Counted from the stretch's first letter, positions 1 to 6,393 are shown. The stretch: 31,843 nucleotides of DNA from a virus (IMGVR_UViG_3300009008_000156:1-31843), one strand, 5' to 3'. Program-made: numbers and translations. Notes: generated by a model not told the origin, from the sequence alone.

Positions 1-9
1 GGCTAATAT

Positions 10-37
10 TGATACGATTAGACGGATATTCGTATCA
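10..37 (-). terminator. Inverted repeat at the end of a leftward gene
   Basis: TGATACGA (10-17) and TCGTATCA (30-37) form a perfect 8-bp stem with a 12-nt loop, overlapping the stop codon of the leftward gene. It could end the leftward transcript, but no strong T-run follows on that strand, so terminator function is only possible. Confidence 0.3.
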
Positions 38-283
38 TATGTCCGTGTCTTTAAACTTTTTCCGACAAGCGCAAGTACCAACCCACACTTTTGCTTTTTG
101 TTGCCAATGTATAATCGGATTTTTATCAAACTTTTTATCACAATTTGCGCAGTCGTATTTTGCTACGCGCTCGAGTAAAATATGATGACCTTTAGCAACT
201 ACAAACTCGCTCTTTGCTAAGTGCATTGATTTGGTCTTGTGCTTGTAGTTTTTACACAGGTAGTCTTTCAGCTTTTTGTGCAT
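35..283 (-). CDS. Small putative zinc-binding protein, unknown function
   Basis: An 82-residue basic protein that I do not recognise as a family. Its second half has a CxxC pair (residues 45-48, C-A-N-C) and a CxC pair (about residues 71-73, C-A-C), spaced as in a small zinc ribbon, with Lys-rich flanks. It lies just downstream of, and on the same strand as, the gene ending at 285, with one base between them, so the two are probably co-transcribed and translationally coupled. Nucleic-acid binding is a reasonable inference from the basic, zinc-ribbon-like make-up, but nothing shows it directly. Confidence 0.65.
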   Translation of the reverse strand: MHKKLKDYLCKNYKHKTKSMHLAKSEFVVAKGHHILLERVAKYDCANCDKKFDKNPIIHWQQKAKVWVGTCACRKKFKDTDI

Positions 284-284
284 A

Positions 285-752
285 TTATCTCGGTAGCATC
301 TTCTTCTGTTTGCTGAATCGGATATTATCAGCCATTAACGTAAAGAACAAGTACTTACCAACTGCTGTTTGCTGAATCATCATTGAGTACTGTGGTGTCA
401 TACCGTTGATATTCTTGAGCGATGTTTCGATATATTCATCATCAATGTAAAGTTCGTAAACTAAGAAGTAATAATTCTTGTACATCAGCACATCATAGGT
501 AACATCACCACCCAATTCATTGGCTAGTTTATCAGTGATTAAATCAGCAATGTTAAACGCTTCAACGCAACCCGTTAAGCCTTCTCGATTATTGTAGTTA
601 ACTCGTGTAATACCATCTTCAAGTACCAACTCAGCATTAACAACAGACGAACCCATTGACACTTCGTGCAGTAGGTACATCGGATGTTTGTTTGAGCAGA
701 ACTTATCGTCTAGTATTTCATCAATCGTAAATGTTGTTTGTTTTTCAAGCAT
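285..752 (-). CDS. Unknown phage protein (155 aa)
   Basis: A soluble, mixed alpha/beta protein with no membrane segment and no motif I recognise. The open frame extends one codon further upstream to a TTG at 753-755. I chose the ATG at 750-752 because it sits at a sensible distance from a GGATAAC purine stretch. Its stop lies next to the start of the gene ending at 35, so the pair forms a leftward operon. It is read away from the rightward early genes that begin at 812, and the short space between them must hold the control of both. Confidence 0.7.
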   Translation of the reverse strand: MLEKQTTFTIDEILDDKFCSNKHPMYLLHEVSMGSSVVNAELVLEDGITRVNYNNREGLTGCVEAFNIADLITDKLANELGGDVTYDVLMYKNYYFLVYELYIDDEYIETSLKNINGMTPQYSMMIQQTAVGKYLFFTLMADNIRFSKQKKMLPR

Positions 753-775
753 CAATAATAGTTATCCGTAAATAG

Positions 776-784
776 GTGTATAAT
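776..784 (+). promoter_or_regulatory. GTGTATAAT promoter -10 box
   Basis: An exact GTGTATAAT, containing a consensus -10 TATAAT, lies 28 nt before the GTG start at 812. The same nonamer recurs at 1075 and 4345 on this strand and at 5883 and 31343 on the other, always outside genes. No TTGACA lies 16-18 nt upstream here. Confidence 0.5.
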
Positions 785-811
785 AATAAAAAACATTTAG
801 AAGGTGAAACC

Positions 812-982
812 GTGCAACAATTCAAACATTTCTGTAAGTTACAGGACAAGGTAGTAACACTTCACAGTGCAGATGTCTGTGAGTTCTGTGGTGCTGAAGA
901 TTTAGTTAACAATCGACATATGCAAGATTTCAGTGTTGAAGATTACGAGCTCGATTATCGTAAATCTACCGAGCGCAAATAG
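812..982 (+). CDS. Small CxxC protein, unknown function
   Basis: A 56-residue protein. The frame is open back to a GTG at 776, but that codon lies inside the promoter box. The GTG at 812 has an AGAAGG ribosome site seven bases upstream, so I take it as the start. The same AGAAGGT leader followed by RTGCAA precedes the starts at 3175 and 6298. A single C-E-F-C pair near residues 23-26 resembles half of a zinc knuckle, and the C-terminal half is acidic and then basic. No family is recognised. It is the first gene of the rightward early region. Confidence 0.6.
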   Translation: MQQFKHFCKLQDKVVTLHSADVCEFCGAEDLVNNRHMQDFSVEDYELDYRKSTERK

Positions 983-1074
983 TACAATTATTGGTGTATT
1001 TCTGAGTCCATTACGGACTACAATATGAGCAAGTGTATTAGCAAATCATGATGTACGCTACAAGTCAGTTATTA

Positions 1075-1083
1075 GTGTATAAT
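1075..1083 (+). promoter_or_regulatory. GTGTATAAT promoter -10 box
   Basis: An exact copy of the recurring nonamer, 170 nt before the start of the polymerase-like gene. A second TATAAT (1136-1141) lies downstream, so the gene may have two start sites. No good -35 match was seen for either. Confidence 0.45.
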
Positions 1084-1191
1084 TCATTTAGTTCTAAATG
1101 TAAAAAATAGAAAAACACCCAAAAAAAAAACCGTTTATAATAGGGGAAATACACAAGCAATTACAGCACAAAACACAAGCACTATTACATC

Positions 1192-1217
1192 ACGACGGTG
1201 TGCACAGCACACCTCGT
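1192..1217 (+). other. Strong RNA hairpin in leader
   Basis: GGTGTGC (1197-1203) pairs perfectly with GCACACC (1207-1213) around an ACA loop. ACGA/TCGT extends the stem beyond a single bulged C. It is one of the most GC-rich hairpins in the window and lies 36 nt before the start codon at 1254. No T-run follows, so it is more likely a leader structure or protein-binding site than a terminator. Confidence 0.55.
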
Positions 1218-1253
1218 TAATAGTAACTAAACTTTAGCAAGAAACACACAGAC

Positions 1254-2723
1254 ATGATTGAAACTAATACCAACACAAACCCAAGCACTAACCAACTACT
1301 AACCAAGTGTATTAACAAGAACATCATTGCAGTTAATAGACATAGGCATGATTACATTACTAAGACATCAGACCTAGTAGAATGTAAGTTTAATTACTCA
1401 GTAACCAAAGCAAGTAAAGCAATTCAAATCATTTATGATGAAGTAGTAAAGCAGTTGGTACAGAAATCACTTAGTAGAGATTGTGATAATGGAAGTTACA
1501 GGTTTGCATTTGGTACTAAGTTTTATAGACGAACCTTTCATGATATTAAGGTTAAGTTCAAACAAGATGTTACGATTGATGGTAAGTTCAAAAAAACAAA
1601 AGGTGTTAAGAAGAAAGGCACAGCGATTGCTATGTGGACAATCATGCAAGATGTAAATCCATTATTGAAAGTTCAAATTCAAGGTAATGATATGATTGGT
1701 ATTAGTACAGTACTAATTGATGATGATTTCAATTCAGTTATCAAATACATTACTTTGAATGATGGCGTGTACATTGTTAATATGATTGAACAACAAGGCT
1801 CGTTTAAACAAATCACTACCAAAAGTACAAAAGCTAAAAAAGGCTCTACTAAGACTGTGTTTATCAATGCTAAGATTGATAAAATCAAAATCAATGAAAC
1901 TGCATTGCTGTACTTCACAAACACCACGACTGATGAAAAACTAAAAAGTGTTGCTAAGCAGTTGCTGTTGGTTAATTCAGTTAAAGGTTATATACCACTA
2001 GCAGTATCGTACGCACATTCGGGTCGCAAGTATTACCGTGGGTCGAAATACACTAACTTACAGAACGCCAATAAAGAAGTACGCAATGTTTGTTTTAAAG
2101 GCTGTACTGAGATTGATATTAATGCGTGCAGTGCGAACTATCTAATTCAACAAGCGGACAAGTACGGTGTTGAGGTTAAATCGCTAAGACAACTAAGAGC
2201 TAATTCATTTAAGAAGAAGATTCGATTTGATTTAGCAAAACACGTATATGGTGTTGCTACACAAGAAAATATCGACAAGGCAAAGGAAATCATCACAGCA
2301 GTTGGGTTAGGTGCAAGTTTAACGGTAATACATCATGGCTTCAACAAACTACTAAGTCGTGGTGTTGTTGATGTTGTACAAATGAAACGAGCGTACCGAC
2401 ATTCATTCATGCGCATGTACTGTAAAGAAGTTACACAACTGCATAAAAAAATGTTCAATAACAATCAAGACCTTAACACCAAGTCGTACCTACATAAAGA
2501 TGGTGACATGAAACAGCCATTACAGATGGGTAGGGTTTGCACTTATCTGTACCAACGCTTTGAAGCGAAGGCCATGAATACTGCACTGAAAGGCTACACC
2601 GATAATATTAGATTACAAGTGCATGATGGCGTTTACCTTGATAATATCACTACCAAAGATATTAACATTATCAAGCAAAGATTCAGTAAAATGGACTTGA
2701 CTATTTCAATTACGGATTTATAA
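1254..2723 (+). CDS. Putative family-A-like (TV-Pol-like) polymerase
   Basis: A 489-residue protein whose second half shows ordered polymerase-like motifs. Residues 258-285 (GRKYYRGS, NLQ, KEVR, FKG) lead into motif A, E-I-D-I-N-A-C (286-292, Asp288). Next comes a basic helix ending Y-G (about 320-333), like motif B. A Q..Q..R helix near 421-445 leads into L-Q-V-H-D-G-V-Y-L (454-462, Asp458), like motif C of DNA polymerase I and single-subunit RNA polymerases. Family A polymerases use the two Asp residues to bind catalytic metals. The 'D-x-N-A' form of motif A recalls the TV-Pol branch known from virophages. I see no 3'-5' exonuclease motifs, and residues 1-240 are unrecognised. It overlaps the next gene by one base (TAATG). 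The start lacks a clear ribosome site. It may be the phage replication polymerase; the fold is inferred from motifs only. Confidence 0.55.
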   Translation: MIETNTNTNPSTNQLLTKCINKNIIAVNRHRHDYITKTSDLVECKFNYSVTKASKAIQIIYDEVVKQLVQKSLSRDCDNGSYRFAFGTKFYRRTFHDIKVKFKQDVTIDGKFKKTKGVKKKGTAIAMWTIMQDVNPLLKVQIQGNDMIGISTVLIDDDFNSVIKYITLNDGVYIVNMIEQQGSFKQITTKSTKAKKGSTKTVFINAKIDKIKINETALLYFTNTTTDEKLKSVAKQLLLVNSVKGYIPLAVSYAHSGRKYYRGSKYTNLQNANKEVRNVCFKGCTEIDINACSANYLIQQADKYGVEVKSLRQLRANSFKKKIRFDLAKHVYGVATQENIDKAKEIITAVGLGASLTVIHHGFNKLLSRGVVDVVQMKRAYRHSFMRMYCKEVTQLHKKMFNNNQDLNTKSYLHKDGDMKQPLQMGRVCTYLYQRFEAKAMNTALKGYTDNIRLQVHDGVYLDNITTKDINIIKQRFSKMDLTISITDL

Positions 2724-3097
2724 TGAACACACGACAAAAGAACACATATCACAAATTAGGTACAACATGGTTACGCATTAAACGACATTTAACTGTTAAT
2801 GTTAAAGAAACTTTCAGTTACGGACAATTGCGAATCGAAACAACTGCAAAGAAGGTCATGTACATCACACAAGATTCTAATAAGTTCAGATTCAAAGGTG
2901 TGCTTGATTACGCTAGATACGAACCTAAGCAACTAGCCGAAGCAATTAACCAAGGTAAAGTTGAAGATTACTACAATCTCATGTTAAGCCATAAAAAATC
3001 AGATACTAATGTTTGGAAGGACAAATCATTCGAGCAATTATTGAAAAATTATTATCACGAACGAGCTGAAACAAAGCAGATAATTCAGTACAGTTAG
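2723..3097 (+). CDS. Unknown basic protein coupled to the polymerase-like gene
   Basis: A 124-residue, Lys/Tyr-rich protein with no motif I recognise. Its ATG overlaps the stop of the polymerase-like gene in a TAATG junction, so it is very probably translated by ribosomes finishing that gene and may work with it. The N-terminus is strongly basic (K/R at many of the first 30 positions), which would suit DNA or RNA binding, but this is inference. Confidence 0.65.
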   Translation: MNTRQKNTYHKLGTTWLRIKRHLTVNVKETFSYGQLRIETTAKKVMYITQDSNKFRFKGVLDYARYEPKQLAEAINQGKVEDYYNLMLSHKKSDTNVWKDKSFEQLLKNYYHERAETKQIIQYS

Positions 3098-3124
3098 CGT
3101 AAATAAAGTTAAAAACATGTTACT

Positions 3125-3174
3125 ACGCTCAAAAGGCGTGTATACTTTAGTGTTTTAACTAGAAGGTAACGCAA
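3125..3174 (+). promoter_or_regulatory. Leader cassette with palindrome and -10 box
   Basis: ACGCTCAAAAGGCGT (3125-3139) is an imperfect palindrome overlapping GTGTATACT (3138-3146), a one-base variant of the recurring -10 box. An AGAAGGT ribosome site follows before the ATG at 3175. A near copy of the palindrome (13 of 15 bases) and of the AGAAGGT leader occurs at 6253-6300. An operator overlapping its promoter is the simplest reading. Confidence 0.45.
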
Positions 3175-3525
3175 ATGCAAGAAAATCTTTACGACAAGTG
3201 GATTGATGAGAAATCGCTTAAATCACCAATCAAGAAAGTCGTTTACAAGGTCTTAAAAGACAACAAGTTAGTCGTAACGCGCAATGGCAAAAAGCTGATT
3301 GATGAAGCACAAGTTTACAGTGATTTAATTGATTGTGATGGTATTGAAGTCCAATGCACAATCACATTTGAAGATGGTGTTAAAAGTTCACAAACAAATG
3401 TCCACTACACCGCACATTTAACCGAGTTAGCAATTGGACATAAAGACATGGAAAATTGGTCACAATCACCGTACATTTACTTCTGTGATAGTAGTGATGC
3501 TGAGATAACTGAGGTTAAATCATGA
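3175..3525 (+). CDS. Unknown phage protein (116 aa)
   Basis: A protein of mixed charge and beta-rich pattern with no recognised family. The start is well supported: AGAAGG lies upstream of ATGCAA, the same arrangement as at 812. The stop overlaps the start of the zinc microprotein at 3522 in an ATGA junction. It probably begins an early transcript driven from the box at 3138. Confidence 0.7.
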   Translation: MQENLYDKWIDEKSLKSPIKKVVYKVLKDNKLVVTRNGKKLIDEAQVYSDLIDCDGIEVQCTITFEDGVKSSQTNVHYTAHLTELAIGHKDMENWSQSPYIYFCDSSDAEITEVKS

Positions 3526-3659
3526 TTTGTAACTGCGGAAAAATAACAATTAAGCAAACGCACTTTTGGGAGTGTAAGGGCTGTGGGCGTGTTGAGTTCT
3601 TTATCAAACCTAACTCCACTAAACCTAACCAACAAGCCGACAAAACTTCAACACACTAA
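3522..3659 (+). CDS. Zinc-ribbon microprotein (45 aa)
   Basis: A very short gene starting in an ATGA overlap with the gene before it. The 45-residue product has C-N-C-G at residues 3-6 and C-K-G-C-G at residues 18-22, a four-cysteine zinc-ribbon layout, followed by a Lys/Thr/Asn-rich tail. The overlap and the paired cysteines argue that it is real although it is tiny. The start of the next gene lies 16 nt after its stop. Function unknown; such ribbons in phages often bind host polymerase, nucleases or nucleic acid. Confidence 0.6.
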   Translation: MICNCGKITIKQTHFWECKGCGRVEFFIKPNSTKPNQQADKTSTH

Positions 3660-3675
3660 ACTTGGGAGTACAACA

Positions 3676-4341
3676 ATGATTTACACATCAAAGGTCATTA
3701 CTAAAGACCGATTAAAAGATATTCTGTTTTGGGATAGGTTAAGTGGTTATAATCTCGATATTGATTGCGAGTACATTGGCTGTGAGTATGATTTTAGTGA
3801 ATATCAATGGCAAGGTGATGAAACTATCGTAAGTAAGTGCTACGCTTACATTGATGATTACACTGCTGAATGGGTGCAACCTAATTTAAAAAAGGACTTC
3901 TGTGTTAAAGCAAAATCCGATATGATTTTAGTTTCAGTTGCTACTAACGCACACAAACACGATGATTACTTCTACATGTCCGAAAATGAGTACAATTCAC
4001 TAACAGATGTTGAGCATCAAAACACAATGGTCAGTAATGACTTATTCAACACTTACCTAGAGTTTTATAAAGCACACGCTCATGAATACGACGGCTGTGG
4101 TAATATTGAAGATTGGGATAAGTCTGTACCTTTAGACATATTCCACAAGCACATCGACAGACACGCTAACGCGAAGTTCAGAGGTCAGACCGATTTACAC
4201 CACATGCTTCATTGGTTATCGGACAGATGGGAAATGTACGAATCAGACTTTGAAAAACACAGGTACACTTCAACTGCATCAGAGCAACAGGAGTTCATGT
4301 TCGATAAGTTTTTTCAAGTAATAAAAATACCACCAACATAA
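3676..4341 (+). CDS. Unknown acidic phage protein (221 aa)
   Basis: The frame runs back to a GTG at 3583, but that region encodes the zinc microprotein in another frame. The ATG at 3676 has a GGGAG ribosome site, so it is the better start. The product is acidic and rich in Asp, Tyr, Trp and His, with no membrane segment. Residues in the middle (HKHDDYFYMSENEY, about 97-110) and the repeated His near the C-terminus could bind metal, but I recognise no family. Confidence 0.7.
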   Translation: MIYTSKVITKDRLKDILFWDRLSGYNLDIDCEYIGCEYDFSEYQWQGDETIVSKCYAYIDDYTAEWVQPNLKKDFCVKAKSDMILVSVATNAHKHDDYFYMSENEYNSLTDVEHQNTMVSNDLFNTYLEFYKAHAHEYDGCGNIEDWDKSVPLDIFHKHIDRHANAKFRGQTDLHHMLHWLSDRWEMYESDFEKHRYTSTASEQQEFMFDKFFQVIKIPPT

Positions 4342-4344
4342 ATC

Positions 4345-4515
4345 GTGTATAATTAATAGTAGTTGAAATGGTTTTTTATATTTTCCCATTTCGATTAGAT
4401 TGTTGATTTGTAACTCGGTGTTCTTGGACTCCTATATTAAGTGTTATTGCACTAAGTTAATCCTCAACAATCGCACCAAATTTAAGAACTGAACTTACTG
4501 AACTTGAGGATTTAC
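4345..4515 (+). promoter_or_regulatory. Promoter and structured leader RNA
   Basis: GTGTATAAT (4345-4353) is followed by three potential helices before the ATG at 4516: GAAATGG/CCATTTC (4365-4371 / 4386-4392), a long-range perfect 9-bp pairing GATTGTTGA/TCAACAATC (4398-4406 / 4464-4472), and inside it AGTG/CACT (4440-4443 / 4450-4453). A tandem ACTGAACTT (4488-4496, 4497-4505) then runs into the GAGGA ribosome site. A leader of about 155 nt with nested helices is long for a compact phage and looks like a regulatory RNA. Confidence 0.45.
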
Positions 4516-4962
4516 ATGGACAAGGATTTAACTTTCAAGATATTGAAAAACCCGCATTTCTACAATAAAGAAGCACTGCTTGATTTGCACAAGACTTACA
4601 CTGAGCAAATCGAACAAGATACTTGGAGTATTTTCGTAAGTGCAAACAACAAGGCTTATTCTAAACACAACATTGATGATTTAGAGTTAGTTGATTGTAA
4701 TTGGGCTGATACCAACGATGTACCTGCCATGTTAGACGTTAGTGAAGAAGCCTTAGCAATCAGTACAGCTGAAATAGGCATCTTCAAGCAACTTAGAATG
4801 TGCCATTTCATCATTCGTCATATCGAAGAACACCTTCACAAGTTAGAAGGTACTGAGTACGACACAGCACACCAAGAGCTTTTTACTTATTCACCAATGC
4901 GACAACTGAAGCAGTTCGTTACGACCGACCGAGAAACGATTTTCAAAGACTTAACTGAATGA
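4516..4962 (+). CDS. Unknown helical phage protein (148 aa)
   Basis: The frame is open from a TTG at 4504, but that TTG lies within the ribosome site TTGAGGA, so the ATG at 4516 is the start. The product looks mainly helical, with a His-rich helix around residues 94-112 (R-M-C-H-F-I-I-R-H-I-E-E-H), and is acidic overall. No family is recognised. Its stop overlaps the start of the hydroxylase-like gene (ATGA), which suggests coupled translation and perhaps a shared task. Confidence 0.7.
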   Translation: MDKDLTFKILKNPHFYNKEALLDLHKTYTEQIEQDTWSIFVSANNKAYSKHNIDDLELVDCNWADTNDVPAMLDVSEEALAISTAEIGIFKQLRMCHFIIRHIEEHLHKLEGTEYDTAHQELFTYSPMRQLKQFVTTDRETIFKDLTE

Positions 4963-5414
4963 TTTCGTTACTTAGAGAAAACTTTGAGATTATCAAGCAA
5001 GAAGGTCTTGCTATTACCAATCACTTAAAAGTCGATGATTGGCGTAGTGACGATTGGTATATCGCACCTTTGAAAGTAGAAGAAGAAGATAAGGATGTTT
5101 TTACACAAGAGCAAATTAACTACTTCAGAGAGCAATGCCCAATCACAACTAAACTAACTGAAGATGTCCACGCACTAGCATCATCGTTTTCAGTTCTAAA
5201 AGCACATAGTTCAATTAAACCACATACTCATGATAACGCCTGTATCACTTATGCCTTAACACTACAAGCAGAAGATAGTTACATTATCACTAATGGTGCT
5301 CGCTTACCGTTCACGGAAGGTGAGTTCACTACATTTGATTACAGACCAACACATGAAGTCCACAATAACGGTGACATCGATAGAATCGTGTTACTCGTAC
5401 TAAAACACATATGA
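4959..5414 (+). CDS. Aspartyl/asparaginyl hydroxylase-like 2OG-Fe(II) oxygenase
   Basis: A 151-residue protein whose C-terminal two-thirds matches the Asp_Arg_Hydrox (AspH-type) pattern. L-K-A-H-S-S-I-K-P-H (80-89) gives the first iron ligand, His89. A beta-rich core follows, with a G-E-F-T-T-F-D turn (121-127). T-H-E-V-H-N-N (131-137) gives the second ligand, His132, and D-R-I-V-L-L-V-L (141-148) has Arg142 as the expected 2-oxoglutarate anchor. Enzymes of this group bind iron with two His and hydroxylate Asp or Asn side chains of proteins. The substrate is unknown. It is linked by ATGA overlaps to genes on both sides. Family assignment is fairly secure; activity is inferred. Confidence 0.7.
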   Translation: MISLLRENFEIIKQEGLAITNHLKVDDWRSDDWYIAPLKVEEEDKDVFTQEQINYFREQCPITTKLTEDVHALASSFSVLKAHSSIKPHTHDNACITYALTLQAEDSYIITNGARLPFTEGEFTTFDYRPTHEVHNNGDIDRIVLLVLKHI

Positions 5415-5746
5415 AATACAAAGAAGCAGTAGATTTAGGTTTAGATACCTACCAACCCGACAACCCTTGCGCTAGAGGTCATTATCACCGTAAAGTTAAA
5501 GGTAGGTATTGTGTTGAATGCAAAAAACTCACAGATGAGCGTTACAAGAAAGACCCTACCAAGAAAGCCGAACAAGCGAAATGGCAACGCGAGTACCGTG
5601 CTAAAAGAGGTGATGCACACCGAGAATACATTACCAAGTACATGCAAGAATACAGAAAAACTGAAAAACACAAGGCATGGCGAAAGAAGTACTACGACGA
5701 AGTAGCATCACCTAAAGCCAAAAACAAAAACAAAAACAATGATTGA
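5411..5746 (+). CDS. Treble-clef-type zinc-finger protein
   Basis: A 111-residue, very basic protein. Residues 19-38 carry C-A-R-G-H then C-V-E-C, the CxxGH...CxxC pattern common in small phage zinc-finger and endonuclease-VII/HNH-related proteins. The rest is a charged helix rich in Lys, Arg and Tyr, ending in a Lys/Asn tail. No catalytic HNH set is visible, so nucleic-acid binding is likelier than cleavage. It is the last gene of the rightward early run and starts in an ATGA overlap with the oxygenase. Confidence 0.65.
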   Translation: MKYKEAVDLGLDTYQPDNPCARGHYHRKVKGRYCVECKKLTDERYKKDPTKKAEQAKWQREYRAKRGDAHREYITKYMQEYRKTEKHKAWRKKYYDEVASPKAKNKNKNND

Positions 5747-5900
5747 TTTGTACAACAAAGATTGTCCAAAAACACTTTAATAGTTTATTCGATTTGTTGA
5801 ATTAGGTAGTACCTTTTCGAGCGATTAGTAGGTACTGAACTAACTTTAACTATATAAGGATACGTATATTGCTCTGAGTGCAATTATACACAAGAACAAA
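5747..5900. promoter_or_regulatory. Intergenic region between convergent genes
   Basis: This space separates the rightward early genes from the leftward membrane-protein gene. It contains an inverted repeat AGTACC/GGTACT (5808-5813 / 5831-5836), which could terminate or bind protein, and on the minus strand an exact GTGTATAAT (5883-5891). That box points left, into the antisense of the early genes, and away from the leftward gene. No supported gene is visible. Confidence 0.35.
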
Positions 5901-6143
5901 TCACTTGTCCTGCTTCTTTTGTAATAATTGATAGATTTGGTCTAGTTGAGATTCGATTCTATGTAAATCATCTTTAAAATCATCTTTACTGATGTAATTC
6001 TGTGCTAACTCTAATTGGCAGTTAGTAACTGTACCTTTCAGCTTTTTAAAATCATTAACGAATGTAGTGTAGTGCCATGCTATTGGAACTACTGCGAATG
6101 TTATTATTATTTGAACTAACTGTAGTACTTCTTCTATCGACAT
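5901..6143 (-). CDS. Small membrane protein with coiled coil, possibly holin-like
   Basis: An 80-residue protein with one hydrophobic segment near the N-terminus (about residues 5-27, V-L-Q-L-V-Q-I-I-I-T-F-A-V-V-P-I). A charged, heptad-like helical tail follows (residues 29-80), ending Q-K-K-Q-D-K. This layout resembles UviB/BhlA-type small phage membrane proteins, some of which act as holins, but no sequence motif proves it. It is the only leftward gene between 756 and 29893, and no endolysin lies beside it. A G-rich stretch precedes its ATG at a short distance. Confidence 0.6.
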   Translation of the reverse strand: MSIEEVLQLVQIIITFAVVPIAWHYTTFVNDFKKLKGTVTNCQLELAQNYISKDDFKDDLHRIESQLDQIYQLLQKKQDK

Positions 6144-6172
6144 TTAACCCCCAATCCCATAATCAAGCACCG

Positions 6173-6246
6173 TAATGCACCTTCAATCACAATCATCACC
6201 TAATGCACCTAATGCACCTAATGCACCTTCAATCACAATCATCACC
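6173..6246 (+). repeat. Iteron-like direct repeats
   Basis: TAATGCACC occurs four times (6173, 6201, 6210 and 6219), three of them in tandem. The first and last copies are followed by the same 19 bases, making two 28-bp direct repeats (6173-6200 and 6219-6246). The array lies in the spacer upstream of the structural genes. Candidates are a replication-initiator or regulator binding site, or a packaging site. Confidence 0.7.
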
Positions 6247-6300
6247 GTAAACACGCTCAGAAAGCGTAAACACGGTTGTTTAATAAGAAGGTAATGCGTG
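6247..6300 (+). promoter_or_regulatory. Second leader cassette: palindrome plus AGAAGGT
   Basis: GTAAACACG is repeated (6247-6255 and 6266-6274) around the palindrome ACGCTCAGAAAGCGT (6253-6267). AGAAGGT and GTGCAAGG follow. Palindrome and ribosome site have the same order and nearly the same spacing as at 3125-3180, so this is a duplicated regulatory cassette. Confidence 0.45.
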
Positions 6301-6360
6301 CAAGGAAAAAACATTATGGCATTAACATTAAAAGAACACGCACCACCAACTCTTATTTAG
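6298..6360 (+). CDS. Possible 20-residue peptide after the duplicated leader
   Basis: GTG at 6298 sits six bases after AGAAGG, the same geometry as the start at 812, and opens a 20-codon frame ending in TAG. An alternative frame from ATG 6294 (ends 6404, 36 residues, very basic) has its ribosome site too close. Either could be translated. The peptide may be a remnant of a gene lost behind this leader, or a short leader peptide. Low confidence that it is a functional protein. Confidence 0.25.
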   Translation: MQGKNIMALTLKEHAPPTLI

Positions 6361-6393
6361 TGAATTTACGACATAATAAATACAGTAAATTCA
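6361..6393. repeat. 9-bp perfect inverted repeat
   Basis: TGAATTTAC (6361-6369) and GTAAATTCA (6385-6393) are exact inverted copies separated by 15 nt, just before the gene at 6413. The AT-rich arms suit a repressor or activator operator better than a terminator. Confidence 0.45.

Larger units (their letters stand above)
983..1253 (+). promoter_or_regulatory. Untranslated leader before the polymerase-like gene
   Basis: This 271-nt gap holds no supported gene. It has a weak hairpin after the upstream gene (AGTCC 1005-1009 / GGACT 1015-1019), two -10 boxes (GTGTATAAT 1075-1083 and TATAAT 1136-1141), a direct repeat of ACACAAGCA (1151-1159 and 1173-1181) and a strong hairpin at 1192-1217. The stretch after 1140 is very poor in G. 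The following gene has no clear Shine-Dalgarno site, so the leader may control its translation. Confidence 0.5.

Noticed and set aside
3583-3675. GTG start extending the gene at 3676 upstream
   Set aside because: It overlaps the coupled zinc microprotein and lacks a ribosome site; ATG 3676 has GGGAG.
5511-5705. Second rightward frame inside the zinc-finger gene
   Set aside because: The product lacks any pattern; the overlapping gene has a coupled start and a zinc motif.
6173-6246. CRISPR array
   Set aside because: Units are 9 bp and partly tandem, without regular spacers.
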